The notes below the pieces were generated by a model, which was not told where the DNA came from, did not search any database, and saw only the letters and a list, made by a program, of their open reading frames with translations. A program made the position numbers and the translations under genes. Of a stretch of 64,000 nt of DNA, positions 53,561 through 64,000 are shown piece by piece; positions within the stretch are counted from its first letter, which is position 1, and each line of letters opens with the position of its first letter. Origin of the DNA: Symsagittifera roscoffensis (taxonomy: Eukaryota > Xenacoelomorpha > Acoela > Convolutidae); assembly GCF_963678635.1 (NCBI RefSeq), contig NC_087071.1:5657624-5721623 (forward strand). The letters are read 5' to 3'.

Positions 53561-54670
53561 TGCAATAGCAAATTAAAAAACTTGAAACGCTCCTTTACCG
53601 TAGCCGTTTCCTCCCAACTCGCCGTCTGTACCCCCTTTAGCTCCCAACGCCGGGTAATATACTATTTTTAACCCCTTCCAAGGTTCTACTCTCAGCGTTT
53701 CTTTACCAACCCATACCCTGCTTATCCCCCGCACCCATAGTTAATTGACGAGGGGCCACCGTTTTTATCCCTCACAGATGTTAACACTTCCCCCATTTAA
53801 CACGATTTCTGTACTAATTGCTTTTTGAGGAAATGTACCAACAAAATTTTCCTATTTTTGCGAATGAGTGAATTGTCAAAAAAAGATAATGACTTGCATA
53901 GCGTTTTAATAAGTATTTGTCGTTATTTATCTTTATATAATTATCATGCTAATGAATTTAACTGCAGGTAGTGTAAAAATCAGCTAATTGCCCAATGACA
54001 AATTGCAAAACAACTGTATTGAGTGTTTTTGAGTGGAAATTTTAGAAGCAAAACGCAAAGACTCAGGTGAAACGTTTTTTCATTGACTCAAGGTCTCTTA
54101 ATGTGTAAAGTCTTACATTGAAGAGCTCGTGATTTTAAATTACCATACAAAGTTTTCTGAAAAAAAAAATTTTCTGATTGGTGATTGGAAGAAAACATAT
54201 TAAATTATATTTCTTCAGCACTGAAAAGAATTGATTTAGCGATGAATTAGCGATGATTTTGTAGCGATTAATCAGAAAGGAATTAGCAATTTTTTATGCT
54301 AAATTAACTTTAAGTTCTCTTGTAATTTTTTGCTAAATCATCACTTAACAATCGTGTTTTTTTGTGTTCATCAGAACAGATTATTCCTATCAACTATGTA
54401 TGGAAAACTGCAGAATCATCCATGGAAATGTTGTAGAACTTGGTTTTGAACTTGGTTTTTTTTCAACAGATTTTATTGGAAATTCAACCGAAAAAGGTGT
54501 ACAGAAAAACTTCGTTAAAATAGATGAGGAAAAATTATTTAAAGCAGTACGAAGGACACCTGATAACGGTAAATCGTGTAAGGTGCGATAAACAAGCAAA
54601 TGTGTGAAACATTACGAAATGTTTGACTTCAATGTGTCAAGATTTTATCAATTTTTTCTCGGCCATTGAT
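53561..54670. other. AT-rich DNA without a recognised gene
   Basis: A 75-codon plus frame at 54,364-54,591 (ends GKSCKVR) has no recognisable domain. Nothing else is supported. Confidence 0.35.
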
Positions 54671-55015
54671 TTAAAAGAGTGGGCAAGACAAATAAAAACA
54701 GACTTTGGTCATCATCATTGATGTTATGCCCCATCTTATTCTTGTACGAAATTCTTCGTGGCTGAAGTCCAAGAACATTTCATATGGTAATACCAAAACC
54801 ACCCACGACAGCAATATAGCAGCAAACGCCTTCGTTAGAGTATCGCTTCTTTTAATTGTCGAAGAACTGAGAGCAACAAAGCATCGCCAGTAGAGAACAA
54901 CGCACAAGAAGACTATCGAGACGGTAAAAGCTATTTTCATATATTTCATTATAATTACATCTCCAAAGCTGTGATGTTGTTTTCGAGTTGAGCAGACCTC
55001 TAATGAATTTATGGG
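54671..55015 (-). CDS. GPCR exon: extracellular loop 2, TM5, TM6 and start of TM7
   Basis: Exon start at 55,015, after an acceptor with a pyrimidine tract (minus cctcgtttttcgtaccag), in phase 0, matching the phase-0 end of the exon at 57,749. The translation begins PINSLEVCSTRK, with a cysteine where extracellular loop 2 has its conserved one. TM5 is IAFTVSIVFLCVVLYW. A short basic loop follows, then TM6 as KAFAAILLSWVVLVLPYEMF and the beginning of TM7 (TSMMMTKVCFYLSCPLF). A TAA then follows at 54,671-54,673, before any NPxxY. Either a donor just upstream removes this end, or the receptor is truncated. It belongs with the exons at 57.7-58.5 kb. Confidence 0.6.
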   Translation of the reverse strand, partial: PINSLEVCSTRKQHHSFGDVIIMKYMKIAFTVSIVFLCVVLYWRCFVALSSSTIKRSDTLTKAFAAILLSWVVLVLPYEMFLDFSHEEFRTRIRWGITSMMMTKVCFYLSCPLF

Positions 55016-57748
55016 CTGGTACGAAAAACGAGGATCACGTTTTTACTCACACTTATTCGATATTATTTCCAATTCACTATAGGTCGTCTTGACAAAACTT
55101 CAAAACTTTAGAACGACATTCAATTTATCAGTTTTAAAAAAAAAAGAAAAAAACTTATAAAAATTTACTTGGTTTCCAGCTTTCCGACTTATCATTTTTT
55201 TAAATGACAGGAAGGTATCGAGTGACTCACTAAAAGTAAAAATGATCGATTTTTGTTGAATCAGTGAAATTGAACAATGATACAAAAAAATGAAGGCGTG
55301 TTTTTTTCGGCTCACCAAACATCAGTCATTTGCAAACATCAGATATTTCTTTTTCTGTTTTTTTTTCAGGAGTTTTCCCTAGATTGCAAAATACTCGCAG
55401 GGAACAGTTTTTTGGTCTGAACAGCTCACTCCTGGTTACAACCGAAGCAATTACTGGTCTGAAGCTAAAATCAAAACAGTTTTTTTTTCAGAAAAAAAAA
55501 ACAAGAATTACAAATTAAAATTATATATTTTTTCTTTTTGATTTTATTTTGGTTAATCTCAAATCTGTTTTCTCACGTAAGCGTGATCAAAACAAAATAT
55601 GTTACCTGCAGGCCAGTCAGATGATCTTTTTTTCATGCCGACCGCTTAAAAATTGCGGAAGATATTAATTTTTGGGAGTTTTAGTTTTTTCTAGGTTTTC
55701 TTTTTGTTTTTCACGCACCACCGGTACCACAAAAAACCAGTGCGAGATCGAAATATGCATCATGATAATTTTTTGTCTTCACTCAATCAAACAAAACTTT
55801 CCTCAAATGCAAGTGAGTAATTTTATCTTAGAAAAAGTGTACAAGAAACTAGAAAAACACTTGGAATTTTAGTTTTTAATTTTTTTTGTTCATTATGTTT
55901 ACTCTTCTCGTATTGAAGACAACCGTTGTCGCTTCAGTTTGCCTAAATAAATTTTCGTCTACGGATAACAAGAGAGTGTTTATTTGAAAAAAAAGTTTCT
56001 GTTTTTGTTGTTTTAATATGACTGTAATTGGATTATCAGAGTTTTAAGCGCAGCAACGGACTATCCTTATTGCTATATTATTTTTGACTTGATCTTTTTA
56101 TTCTTCAATTGTGTCTAGCAGCAAAGAAATTGCATTGCTGGATTTACTTTAAAATCAATGTTTGTTCATTAGATTAATGGAAGTGAAACGGGATTTTTAA
56201 CAGTGTTTTATAATTGTATATAAGTCAATTTGCATACCAGTAATAAAACAATTGATTTTTCAATTAGCCGTTAAATGAGCAAGTGTTTAAAATTTTTCTT
56301 CAAAAATTTTTGAACAATAATGTGAAAAATCGAATCAATCTTGACCTAGGAGAAATTAAATGGCATTGAAACTTAAGTTTTATCTGGAAGTTTCATTTGA
56401 GTCAGAAAGAGCGACAATGCAAAAATTGTACTTTCCAGAGACGTTCATTTCCTCGCCAAAAAGGCAAAATGGGTTTCAATCAACCGAGGTTTTAACAAGT
56501 TTTGACGAAAAAAAACCAGCGCAAAGCTTCAAAACAAAAATGTTCTATAAGCTTGAGTTAACTCAAAATTTAATGCATAAAACAAAAAAATTTTTTTGGA
56601 AACAAGCAATCTTAATTTTATTGCGAAATCGACAAAGGTTTTTTTTCGTGATGTGAGTTTTTTTCATTCGGGTCACTTACTACCTAATAACTGCTTTCTT
56701 GTTCAACGTATTTTTTTTAAAAACTGACAATCTTTATCTCAGTTTAAAGGAACTTTTTTTTTACGTTATAGGGACTCAAAATGCTGCGATAAAAAACGTG
56801 TTGTTAATTCCTTGTTTGAAACTCATGAGATGTTTTTTGATCACTTGATATCAGTCCAAATCAAATAAAACTTTTTATTAAGTATTCCGATTAGGCTAAT
56901 GTGAGGCCAATTTTTCACATTTTGCGTGGGGGGAGTTCCTTTATAATGATACAACGTTTTCTCCAAAAAAATTCAATCTACAAAATTTACTGTTTCATTG
57001 TTTTTAAAGGACAGACAGATCAAAAAGGGGTTTTAAACTGATGCAAATAATCTGGATGAAAATTTTGAAAAGAGGTACGCTCCAATTGGATTTGCAGATA
57101 AGAGACACAAGTAAATGCTGTCCTTCCTCCAAATACTTTGTTGAACTAATTAAATTGTCATGGTTACGACTTTCGTAAAAAGTGAAATAGTGTTAGAACC
57201 TGATGGAGGAGGATAGGGAGTTTTTTGAAAGTTTTTTTTTCTTCTTGCTAGCCGGTTTTGACAGAGTCATTGAAAATATCAGATAACGGAAATTCCCACC
57301 TAGTTTTTTCAATTTCTCACCTCAGCTAGTTTAGTTTTTTGCCCGATTTGTTTTGCCCTTTCGCGCGAGCGCCAATTTAAATCTTCTCATCTTGAAATGA
57401 AGCAAGCAGTTTACATCCTCTAGTATGTTACCGGGTGGAAGCTACCTTGCTTTGATCTTCACTTAGAGACTTAGAGAAGTATGAAAAATGAAAAGAAATT
57501 GAGGAAAAAAACATACCAATAAAATTGGAAAAAAATGTTCTGGAACCATATACGGTAAAAATGTTTTTATTTTCAAATGTACACTTGTTTTTACTTGTTT
57601 TAAAACACTTTTCCTAATTTTGATTTTTCTTTTTATCCCTGAGGTGATTACAGCAACGACAAATTTCAAATAACATCCTGACATATATTTTGTTCCAGGC
57701 TAATAGGAGCAATAAAGAGAAACAAAAATCTACTTCAAGCAATCTTAC
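55016..57748 (-). other. Probable GPCR intron
   Basis: About 2.7 kb of AT-rich DNA between a GTAAGA donor (57,748-57,743, minus) and the tttttcgtaccag acceptor at 55,016. Frames in it are short and low in complexity. No repeats were recognised. Confidence 0.5.
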
Positions 57749-57884
57749 TTCGTCTTGAAGTACATAAACAAATCGCACCAAAGGGACACTGAACGTCAGT
57801 ATAAACACAACCGAATAGAACTTTTTCCGATTGGGAACACTGAAAAAAGAACGTGCATCTAATCCTCGCGATATTAGCATATAC
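57749..57884 (-). CDS. GPCR exon: ERY motif, intracellular loop 2, TM4
   Basis: 136 bp, bounded by acceptor gttttgtttcag and donor GTAAGA on the minus strand. Joined to the upstream exon it completes a Glu-Arg-Tyr (ERY) triplet, the class A GPCR motif at the end of TM3. The text goes on YMLISRGLDARSFFSVPNRK (loop 2), then FYSVVFILTFSVPLVRFVYV (TM4). It contains one completing base plus exactly 45 codons and ends in phase 0. Confidence 0.65.
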
Positions 57885-58358
57885 CTGAAACAAAACTTGT
57901 GTGATTAAAAAAACATACAATGAGCCATACTTATTGGTTAACTGGACAATTTTTTTTTCGTAAAAAATCGATTGATTTGAAAAAAAAATATTGGAAAAAC
58001 AAAATGCTGAGTCTGCTGAAATTAAATTATGCCAGAAAATTCTTTGTTTTAAATTTCAAAATTTCAAAAAAGTTTTCTTGGTTGTATTTCAGTTCATCAG
58101 TTCATTCAATTCAATTGCATTAAAAATCACAAAAAAGATAGTTTGAGCAACTAAATGAAATCAGGTGGTTGTTGAATCGAATTAAATAACTGTGAAGTCA
58201 TTGAAAAAACGAACTTCATTTAATCCAATTAAGAATTGGCTAGGTGTGCCACCGAGCCATTCAGGAAAGATATCGTATCTGGCCGAGTGTCCAATGTTCA
58301 GTCTAGTCGAAAGTTCAGTCCAGATTCGAAGTTTTTTTCAGAAACGACCCTTACTTAC
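57885..58358 (-). other. Probable GPCR intron
   Basis: 474 bp from donor GTAAGTAAGG (58,358 leftwards on minus) to acceptor gttttgtttcag. AT-rich, no gene. Confidence 0.5.
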
Positions 58359-58505
58359 CTTTCCACAGCAAGAGCTACACTCATGATTGCTTGAGGCCAG
58401 AAGGTAAACATATCTGTCAGATACCAGATAACTCCAATGCTGTTAAGATACTTAATGCGTGTTATTGTAGGATATGATTCCTCGTCAACGGCTGCTTCTT
58501 GTTCA
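58359..58505 (-). CDS. GPCR exon: extracellular loop 1 and TM3
   Basis: 147 bp. The minus-strand frame gives EQEAAVDEESYPTI, then TM3 as GVIWYLTDMFTFWPQAIMSV and ALAVE, ending at a strong GTAAGT donor with the first two bases of the Arg codon of ERY. The acceptor (ccaaaacag) is weak, so the 5' end is uncertain, but a TGA lies shortly upstream in frame. Exons for the N-terminus, TM1 and TM2 should lie at higher coordinates; I could not find them. The ligand is unknown and I do not assign a receptor family. Confidence 0.6.
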
Positions 58506-59730
58506 CTGTTTTGGAAACGTTTTCAGTTTCATTTTCAATAACTTTTTGAAACCTAAGGAAAAACAATTATTTTTTTCATTATTTCGAATTGATTAAGATT
58601 TTTTGAAGAAAAACTATGTGAAAGGCTAAAAAAAAAGTTCGACTACCAATTTTGTCCCTAAAGCTCTTGAGGTCAAAAAACAACACAACGCAAACACAAT
58701 CCTCGTTTGATCCCTTCCATAGAAGATTCGAAGAATTGAGGAGAATTAAGCTAAAACTTTAGCTGCAAAAAGTTTTTGAGGGTCCTTTAAACTGGGGGCG
58801 GCAATGTAGTAAAACATCAATGATTGAAAAATTTATTTTTTTTGCGTCAGAAGTCCTAATATAAGAAACAGTACCATGAACAAATTATCAACACTTTACC
58901 AAAACAAAAAAGGTGCGCTGTTTCTTTTTGTCAAAGTTGGTGAAAGTCTATGACCGATATCTAGGAAACTTTGTTTTTATGTGGGTCGCAGTTTGATATT
59001 CCTACCAAAAATTTAAAATATAAAACCAATCATATTCAAAAACCCACGTAAGCTACATATATGAAGTTTCAGTGTAGCGGCTGTAAACCTTAGTGTTAAT
59101 TTTTTATTGAAACATAAAACGATCCCAAGATAATTTTCACAGAAGAATTGCCACCTCGAGAAGTCTTCGGAAACTGCTCTGAAATGCGAAACTACTGAAA
59201 CACTAAAAGTAACGATACAGTTTCGAAAGTCCTTCAAAATTGTACTGTTGTAAACGATAGTCTTTGGTAAATTGCCACAAAATTATCATGCTCCGCAACG
59301 ATCAATTGAGGTTGCTCTCAGCGAAAATGGAAAAAATAACTAGAGACGAAATGTTCCTGACATGAAATCAGTAAATAACTCTTTTTGTAGATACTCAAAA
59401 CTCTATGCTTAAAAAACAACTGCTGATACTGCTGAATAGTATTGATTGAACAAGAGGATCCAAATCTGTTTAAAAATTTCCTTGGTTTTTGTTTTGATTT
59501 GTTTAGCCATCATTAATTTTTTTTGCTGTTTGGCTTGAAAAAAAAAATCGATTTTTTGTATAAAGTTTTAAAAATTTCATTAATTTTTTCATTTTTTTTT
59601 CTTCTAAATTAGAGTGAACTTGTAATTTTCCAATTTTGAAGCTTTTTTTGGCTTGTTCTTCCGAAATATTCAAACGGTTGCATGGGATTTAAAGTTTCTA
59701 TTTTAAGACTGAAGATACTTTTTGGAACAA

Positions 59731-59927
59731 TCAATTTTTGTCATCGTAAAGACCACGTTTTCTTTTTTGGGAATATTTGTTTTTTGTAGGCGCCTCGTTT
59801 GAACTGATAGTACTCTTGAATTTTTGCGTGTTCTCATTGCGTAATCGTATGCTTCTTTGAAAATTCATAAAAATACTTCTGGGCTGATAAAAGAAATATC
59901 GGAAATCATAGATCCCGTATCTCCAGT
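59731..59927 (-). CDS. Possible C-terminal exon of another gene
   Basis: On the minus strand a good acceptor (ttctcggaccattcctcag) is followed by 65 codons with the text DWRYGIYDFRYFFYQPRSIF, then a basic, Lys/Asn-rich tail and a TGA. It resembles the helix 8/tail part of a receptor but has no diagnostic motif. If real it would end a gene lying between here and the DNA polymerase fragment. Confidence 0.25.
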
Positions 59928-61356
59928 CTGAGGAATGGTCCGAGAAAACCAAACAAAGGAAAAGACAAAAAAATATATGTTTAACAAAGAAAAAAAAGTA
60001 GGAAAGAAGGTATGAAAGGACAAATAATAAAAAAAAGTAAGGCAACAAAAACACACCAAAGTCTCAAGGTGAGTAAAAAAAACAGTAAACATTGTATAAA
60101 ATAACTTTTCAAAAGAAGAATTAGGCAAATGCTATTCTACGGGCGATTCCTTTTTAAACTGACACTAGCTAATCAGTAGATGTTAGAAACATTAGGACAG
60201 TCGTTGATACACCACACCCACAAGTTTCATTTTTTCGACATACTTCTAGTTTCAACTTAAGACGATTTTGTACGGTTTTGGTTTTAACTTTCAAACCTGC
60301 ATAGATTGTACTAAAACGTTTAAAGTTCAAACTTTTTCAAAAAGGTCAAACTCATTAAAAAAAATTCAAAATCATCAACAGTTGAAGAGAAAAACTGATG
60401 TTCAAATTTAAAATATGTAAATCAAATACAAAAAACTTTAATCATACAGCTGTAACGAAGCAAAAAAAACGCGACAAACTATTTTGTTCGTATTCATTCC
60501 TTCTTTATCGCTCTCATTGAAACAACGAGCAACACAAAAAAGAAAGTTTTTCTGGCGGGAATCAAAGTTAGTTGCGGTTGTAACCATAATGCTTTCTTCG
60601 AGAAATTGCTTCATTTTCCTGATACAGACCTTCCAAAACCTTCCATAAATATCATTATAGCAATTGTTTTTGAACGTATGAAAACAGTTTAATATTGAGA
60701 AACTTTTCTGCTGAGACTGCAACTGGAAACAATTTTCTTCTTGCACATCAAGTCTTTTCAAATATTGATAAGGTAATGCATTTTGCAAGACTATTTAACA
60801 AAATTTTCTTTATCGGTAATATGAAGCCCTATATCGTATGAAGCAGCAGAGTTATAAAAGCAAGTAAATGGGCTTAGGTATCCACGGTTTAAAAAATCAA
60901 GCGTTAGTCCTCTTTGGGTTTTTTCATTTTTTTAAGTTTCCAAGCGCTTACATCGGTCCAAAATCAACCAGATAAACAAATTAGAGTCCCAGTCAAAGTG
61001 AAGCAGTCTAGGATCTAAGAGTTACAAAGAGATGAAAAATAATTTTGTTGGATTTCACTTCAAGGGTGAAGAGTTTGAGCATTTTCACGGTCAATCAGGC
61101 CATCTAGTCAAAGAGAAAGTCTAAAAAACGAACAAAATTTGAATAATAAATTCGAAAACAAATTCGAAACTTAAATTCGAACAAAATTTAAAATAAAAAA
61201 ATAAGAGCAAACACGATACAAGAAGTCGAATCTAAAGTTAAACAAAAAGTGGTATTCAAACATTTGTTTGTATCTCTGATTTCAGCTCAAAGGAAAGCCT
61301 TCCTTTTGGCTCAACTGAAAACTTGGTTCAACTGCTCCCGAGTTGAGATTAGAAAC
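59928..61356. other. AT-rich DNA, no recognised feature
   Basis: A 116-codon minus frame at 60,438-60,788 is the only sizeable one and has no recognisable domain. Homopolymer A/T runs are common. Confidence 0.35.
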
Positions 61357-64000
61357 CTAATTTGAACTAAAATTGGAGCGTTTGAGCGTTTTTTTTTCTT
61401 GACAAATGCGCTCAAAATCCTGCTGCAGCGGGTTTTCACGAGTAAATGAGCAAAACTCACAAAGTTTGATTCTGAGAAGTTTTTCTACAAACAAACATAC
61501 ATANNNNNNNNNNNNNNNNNNNNNNNNNNNNNNNNNNNNNNNNNNNNNNNNNNNNNNNNNNNNNNNNNNNNNNNNNNNNNNNNNNNNNNNNNNNNNNNNN
61601 NNNNNNNNNNNNNNNNNNNNNNNNNNNNNNNNNNNNNNNNNNNNNNNNNNNNNNNNNNNNNNNNNNNNNNNNNNNNNNNNNNNNNNNNNNNNNNNNNNNN
61701 NNNAGCATCCCATTGCTTCAAACACTGTTTTGAAGTGATTGCAATATCCATCAACATTGAAACAGTCAATTTTCTTTTGATTTTCAGATGTGTGGAAGCT
61801 CTCAATTCTGCATTTTGGTCTGTTTTCTTGGTAGTAAGACATGACCATGTTCTCAAAATTGCGAGATCGGTTATGTCTAGTCTTGAACTTTTGAATATCG
61901 AAATTAAACTCCCATCTTGTGTACAATCCTGTTGGTATGTCTTGACACATTGAATAGGGATAAAGCTGGCTCGCATCAATTCCAAAAATTGATTTGCAGA
62001 CATTTGATGAATTCCTGATAAAGGTTTCATCCACAACAGCTTTTCGCGTAAACACAATTGATGGTCCACCCGTCATATGCTCTCTAATTTTCTTGCACAA
62101 ATCTCTATCACTTTCGCAAAAAGGGTAGAATTTTTCATTGGTTGATCTGTGAAGACAAAAATTTGCCAGAATTGGTAGAGTACATCTGCGTTTTAACATA
62201 TCAATTTCTTTCTCATAATAAAACTGAACCATTTTTTGCATCTCTTCAAGTGTTGGAACAACATCTTTGTTGTTGTACCACTGAAAAAAGTCTTTAAATG
62301 TATTCATTCTATGTTTTTGTCAAATCTCCTGTAAATATTTGTAATTATCCCATGCAGATGCAAATAATGACTTGATTTGAAGTTTCTTTAGTGCTTGCTG
62401 CTCATCAAGTCCACTTGTCTTCAGATTCTGGTAATCCTTAAAATCTTTATCGAGAGGGTTGTTTTTTCTCAGTTTACTGAAAAAGGCTTCGTGTGGAGGT
62501 AATTCTTCTTTCTCGAGCTTGTCTGGACTGTCAAACCACTCATAAGGGAAAACCCTTTTGTTTCACTGGCTTTAAGAAAGGAATCTAGAGATGTTGCTCC
62601 ACCCAAAAATTTCATGATATCGAGAAACTGTAGATCTCCAAACTGGAAGGTTATGAAATCGTTAGCCTTTTTGATAACCATAGGTTCAGCTTCTTTATCA
62701 TTGATTAAGTAGGGAATCAGATAGCTCTTGATCAAGTTCAGATCATATCTTCCACTGTTAAACCCAAATACAGGTAACGTGTTAACATACCTTTCCAGGT
62801 TTTGTTTCAAATCAATCAGCTGATTTTTCTGCATTCTCAAAAACTGAGTTGACATATCAGTTTCCTCTGTATCTTCTATACAAGCATCTTCATATTCAAA
62901 GTTTTCAGTTGGATGATTTCGACATCTTTCATACAACTCTTCGAAAATTTTCGACATCCGCTCTTTCATTACTCTTTCAATATCTTGAAATTTAGTTCTC
63001 ACTTCGAGCTTACTTTTCTCAGCCAAAAATTCGAGTTTGATTACAAAATCGATAACAAACTTTTGCGGATCCTTGTTATAAAGAAAAATTGGTTCATCTA
63101 TTGGGTTCGAGGATATTGATTCAGAAATTGGAACGTGTTTTCCAATCACAGTTGTTGTTTGGGTAGCTTTCAATTCATCTGATGGAACACATATCGACTC
63201 AAAATCGAAAATGGCTGGGTTGTTGAATAGTGTATCATCTTTCGAAAATGGGATATTGAAACTTTCCAACTTTTCAAATAGCGTTTCTCGAAGTTTATAT
63301 ACATCCTTCGGATAAATGTGTCGCACTCTATCTTTACAAGACATAAGATGTCTGTTGAAGTTGTCTGATCGTTTGAAGGAACAGTCACAGCTAGGACATC
63401 GGAAACACTTCAAGAAAGCATCAATATCATTCGTATGAAGGATATGAATGTTGAATCTTAGCATTTTCACAGAACTTTTGAATTTTCCAATACTTCGCCT
63501 GGCTAATTCTCCAACATATTCTCCTTCGTGAATATCAAAATCGTAAATGAATTTGTTACGTTCAACTATTCCCTCTACAAGAGGTAAAGGATCAATGGCA
63601 ACTCCGAGAAAGTTCTTCGGATCGTATCCAGATTTTGATATAAACTCTGTAAATAGTTGAGATGTAGGAGCATCGAGGTTACTATGACCATGCAAATACA
63701 TTGATAACGCACGGACCAGACAAAGATGATCTTCGTCTCGTTGTTTATCCTTATCCGACAAAAGACAGTTTACTGAATGGTTTTTCAGCAACGGTTCAGG
63801 CAAGACAGAGTCTGGATATCCCATTGGGATGTTTTTCAGTAGTGCAGCGAAAATAGTGACATTTGTGATCAACTTGAACCTCCACTTTGTGTTCTGACGT
63901 TCTTGGGTGCATTGGTCCACGATATCAAACTTTTTAACTTTTCCCTGGATTGTAACCAAATCCGCTTTCGTACACAGTAAGTGCAATTTTTCGAACAAAG
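61357..64000 (-). pseudogene. Protein-primed family B DNA polymerase fragment (Polinton/Maverick-like), broken
   Basis: The frame is open at the right edge and runs left to 62,469. It includes a C2H2-like finger (CPSCDCSFKRSDNFNRH, near 63,350-63,410), the exonuclease motif IFDFES near 63,200 and a second exonuclease motif FNSGRYDLNLIKSYLIP near 62,760. A frameshift near 62,553 moves the homology to another frame. A TGA at 62,320-62,322 interrupts it again, and the frame from 62,307 continues with the palm motif A type sequence GIDASQLYP near 61,960. The text then runs into a 200-base N gap and ends at 61,357 without a recognisable motif B or motif C. The polymerase copies DNA from a protein primer in Polintons, adintoviruses and related linear elements. 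This copy cannot be functional as assembled. Confidence 0.75.
61504..61703. other. Assembly gap (200 N)
   Basis: Exactly 200 N, a conventional placeholder length, so the true gap size is unknown. Part of the polymerase palm domain is probably hidden or lost here. Confidence 0.98.

Noticed and set aside
1-64000. CRISPR arrays, bacterial operons, rRNA genes
   Set aside because: Repeats here are tandem without regular unique spacers, and the gene content is eukaryotic mobile elements and a spliced receptor; nothing rRNA-like was recognised.

Overview
This is nuclear DNA of an animal, most likely an invertebrate. Three things point that way: BEL/Pao retrotransposon pol sequence, a class known only from metazoans; a spliced rhodopsin-like GPCR gene; and a fragment of a protein-primed family B DNA polymerase of the kind carried by Polinton/Maverick elements. 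Two TTAGG-like repeats hint weakly at an arthropod, but I cannot name the species. No bacterial-style genes, operons, rRNA or complete tRNA genes were seen.

Region 1 (1-19,092, minus strand) is one very large Ty3/gypsy-class LTR retroelement, visibly more GC-rich than the rest of the window and running off the left edge. From right to left it has: a likely 5' LTR and long leader with a 14-bp minisatellite (15,744-19,092); gag-protease-reverse transcriptase (10,887-15,743); after a single in-frame TAA, RNase H-integrase with a C-terminal extension that resembles a TARG1/ALC1-type macro domain (6,942-10,886); a coiled-coil/SGNH-hydrolase ORF (4,607-6,487); and, joined by a TAATG stop/start overlap, a third ORF of at least 1,535 codons with a second SGNH-like domain that is still open at position 1. 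This set of accessory domains in a gypsy-type element is the most unusual system in the window.

Region 2 (19,093-48,020) is a decayed, rearranged nest of BEL/Pao sequence. Gag remnants lie on both strands (19.1-24.5 kb). A roughly 449-bp internal piece of the reverse transcriptase has been amplified into satellite-like arrays (24.7-33.6 kb), interrupted by blocks of inverted gag sequence. Four head-to-tail units of about 3.3 kb (RNase H-integrase end plus LTR-containing spacer) follow (33.6-48.0 kb). All copies carry shared stops and frameshifts.

Region 3 (48,020-59,930) is AT-rich and mostly intronic or intergenic. It holds exons of a minus-strand class A GPCR with an ERY motif split across a splice junction (57.7-58.5 kb, 54.7-55.0 kb), possible C-terminal exons at 49.4-49.6 and 59.7-59.9 kb, and a 796-bp terminal-inverted-repeat element full of ATCGAT palindromes (52.4-53.2 kb).

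Region 4 (61,357-64,000, minus strand) is a broken fragment of a protein-primed family B DNA polymerase: zinc finger, exonuclease and start of the palm. It has a frameshift, a nonsense codon and a 200-N assembly gap.
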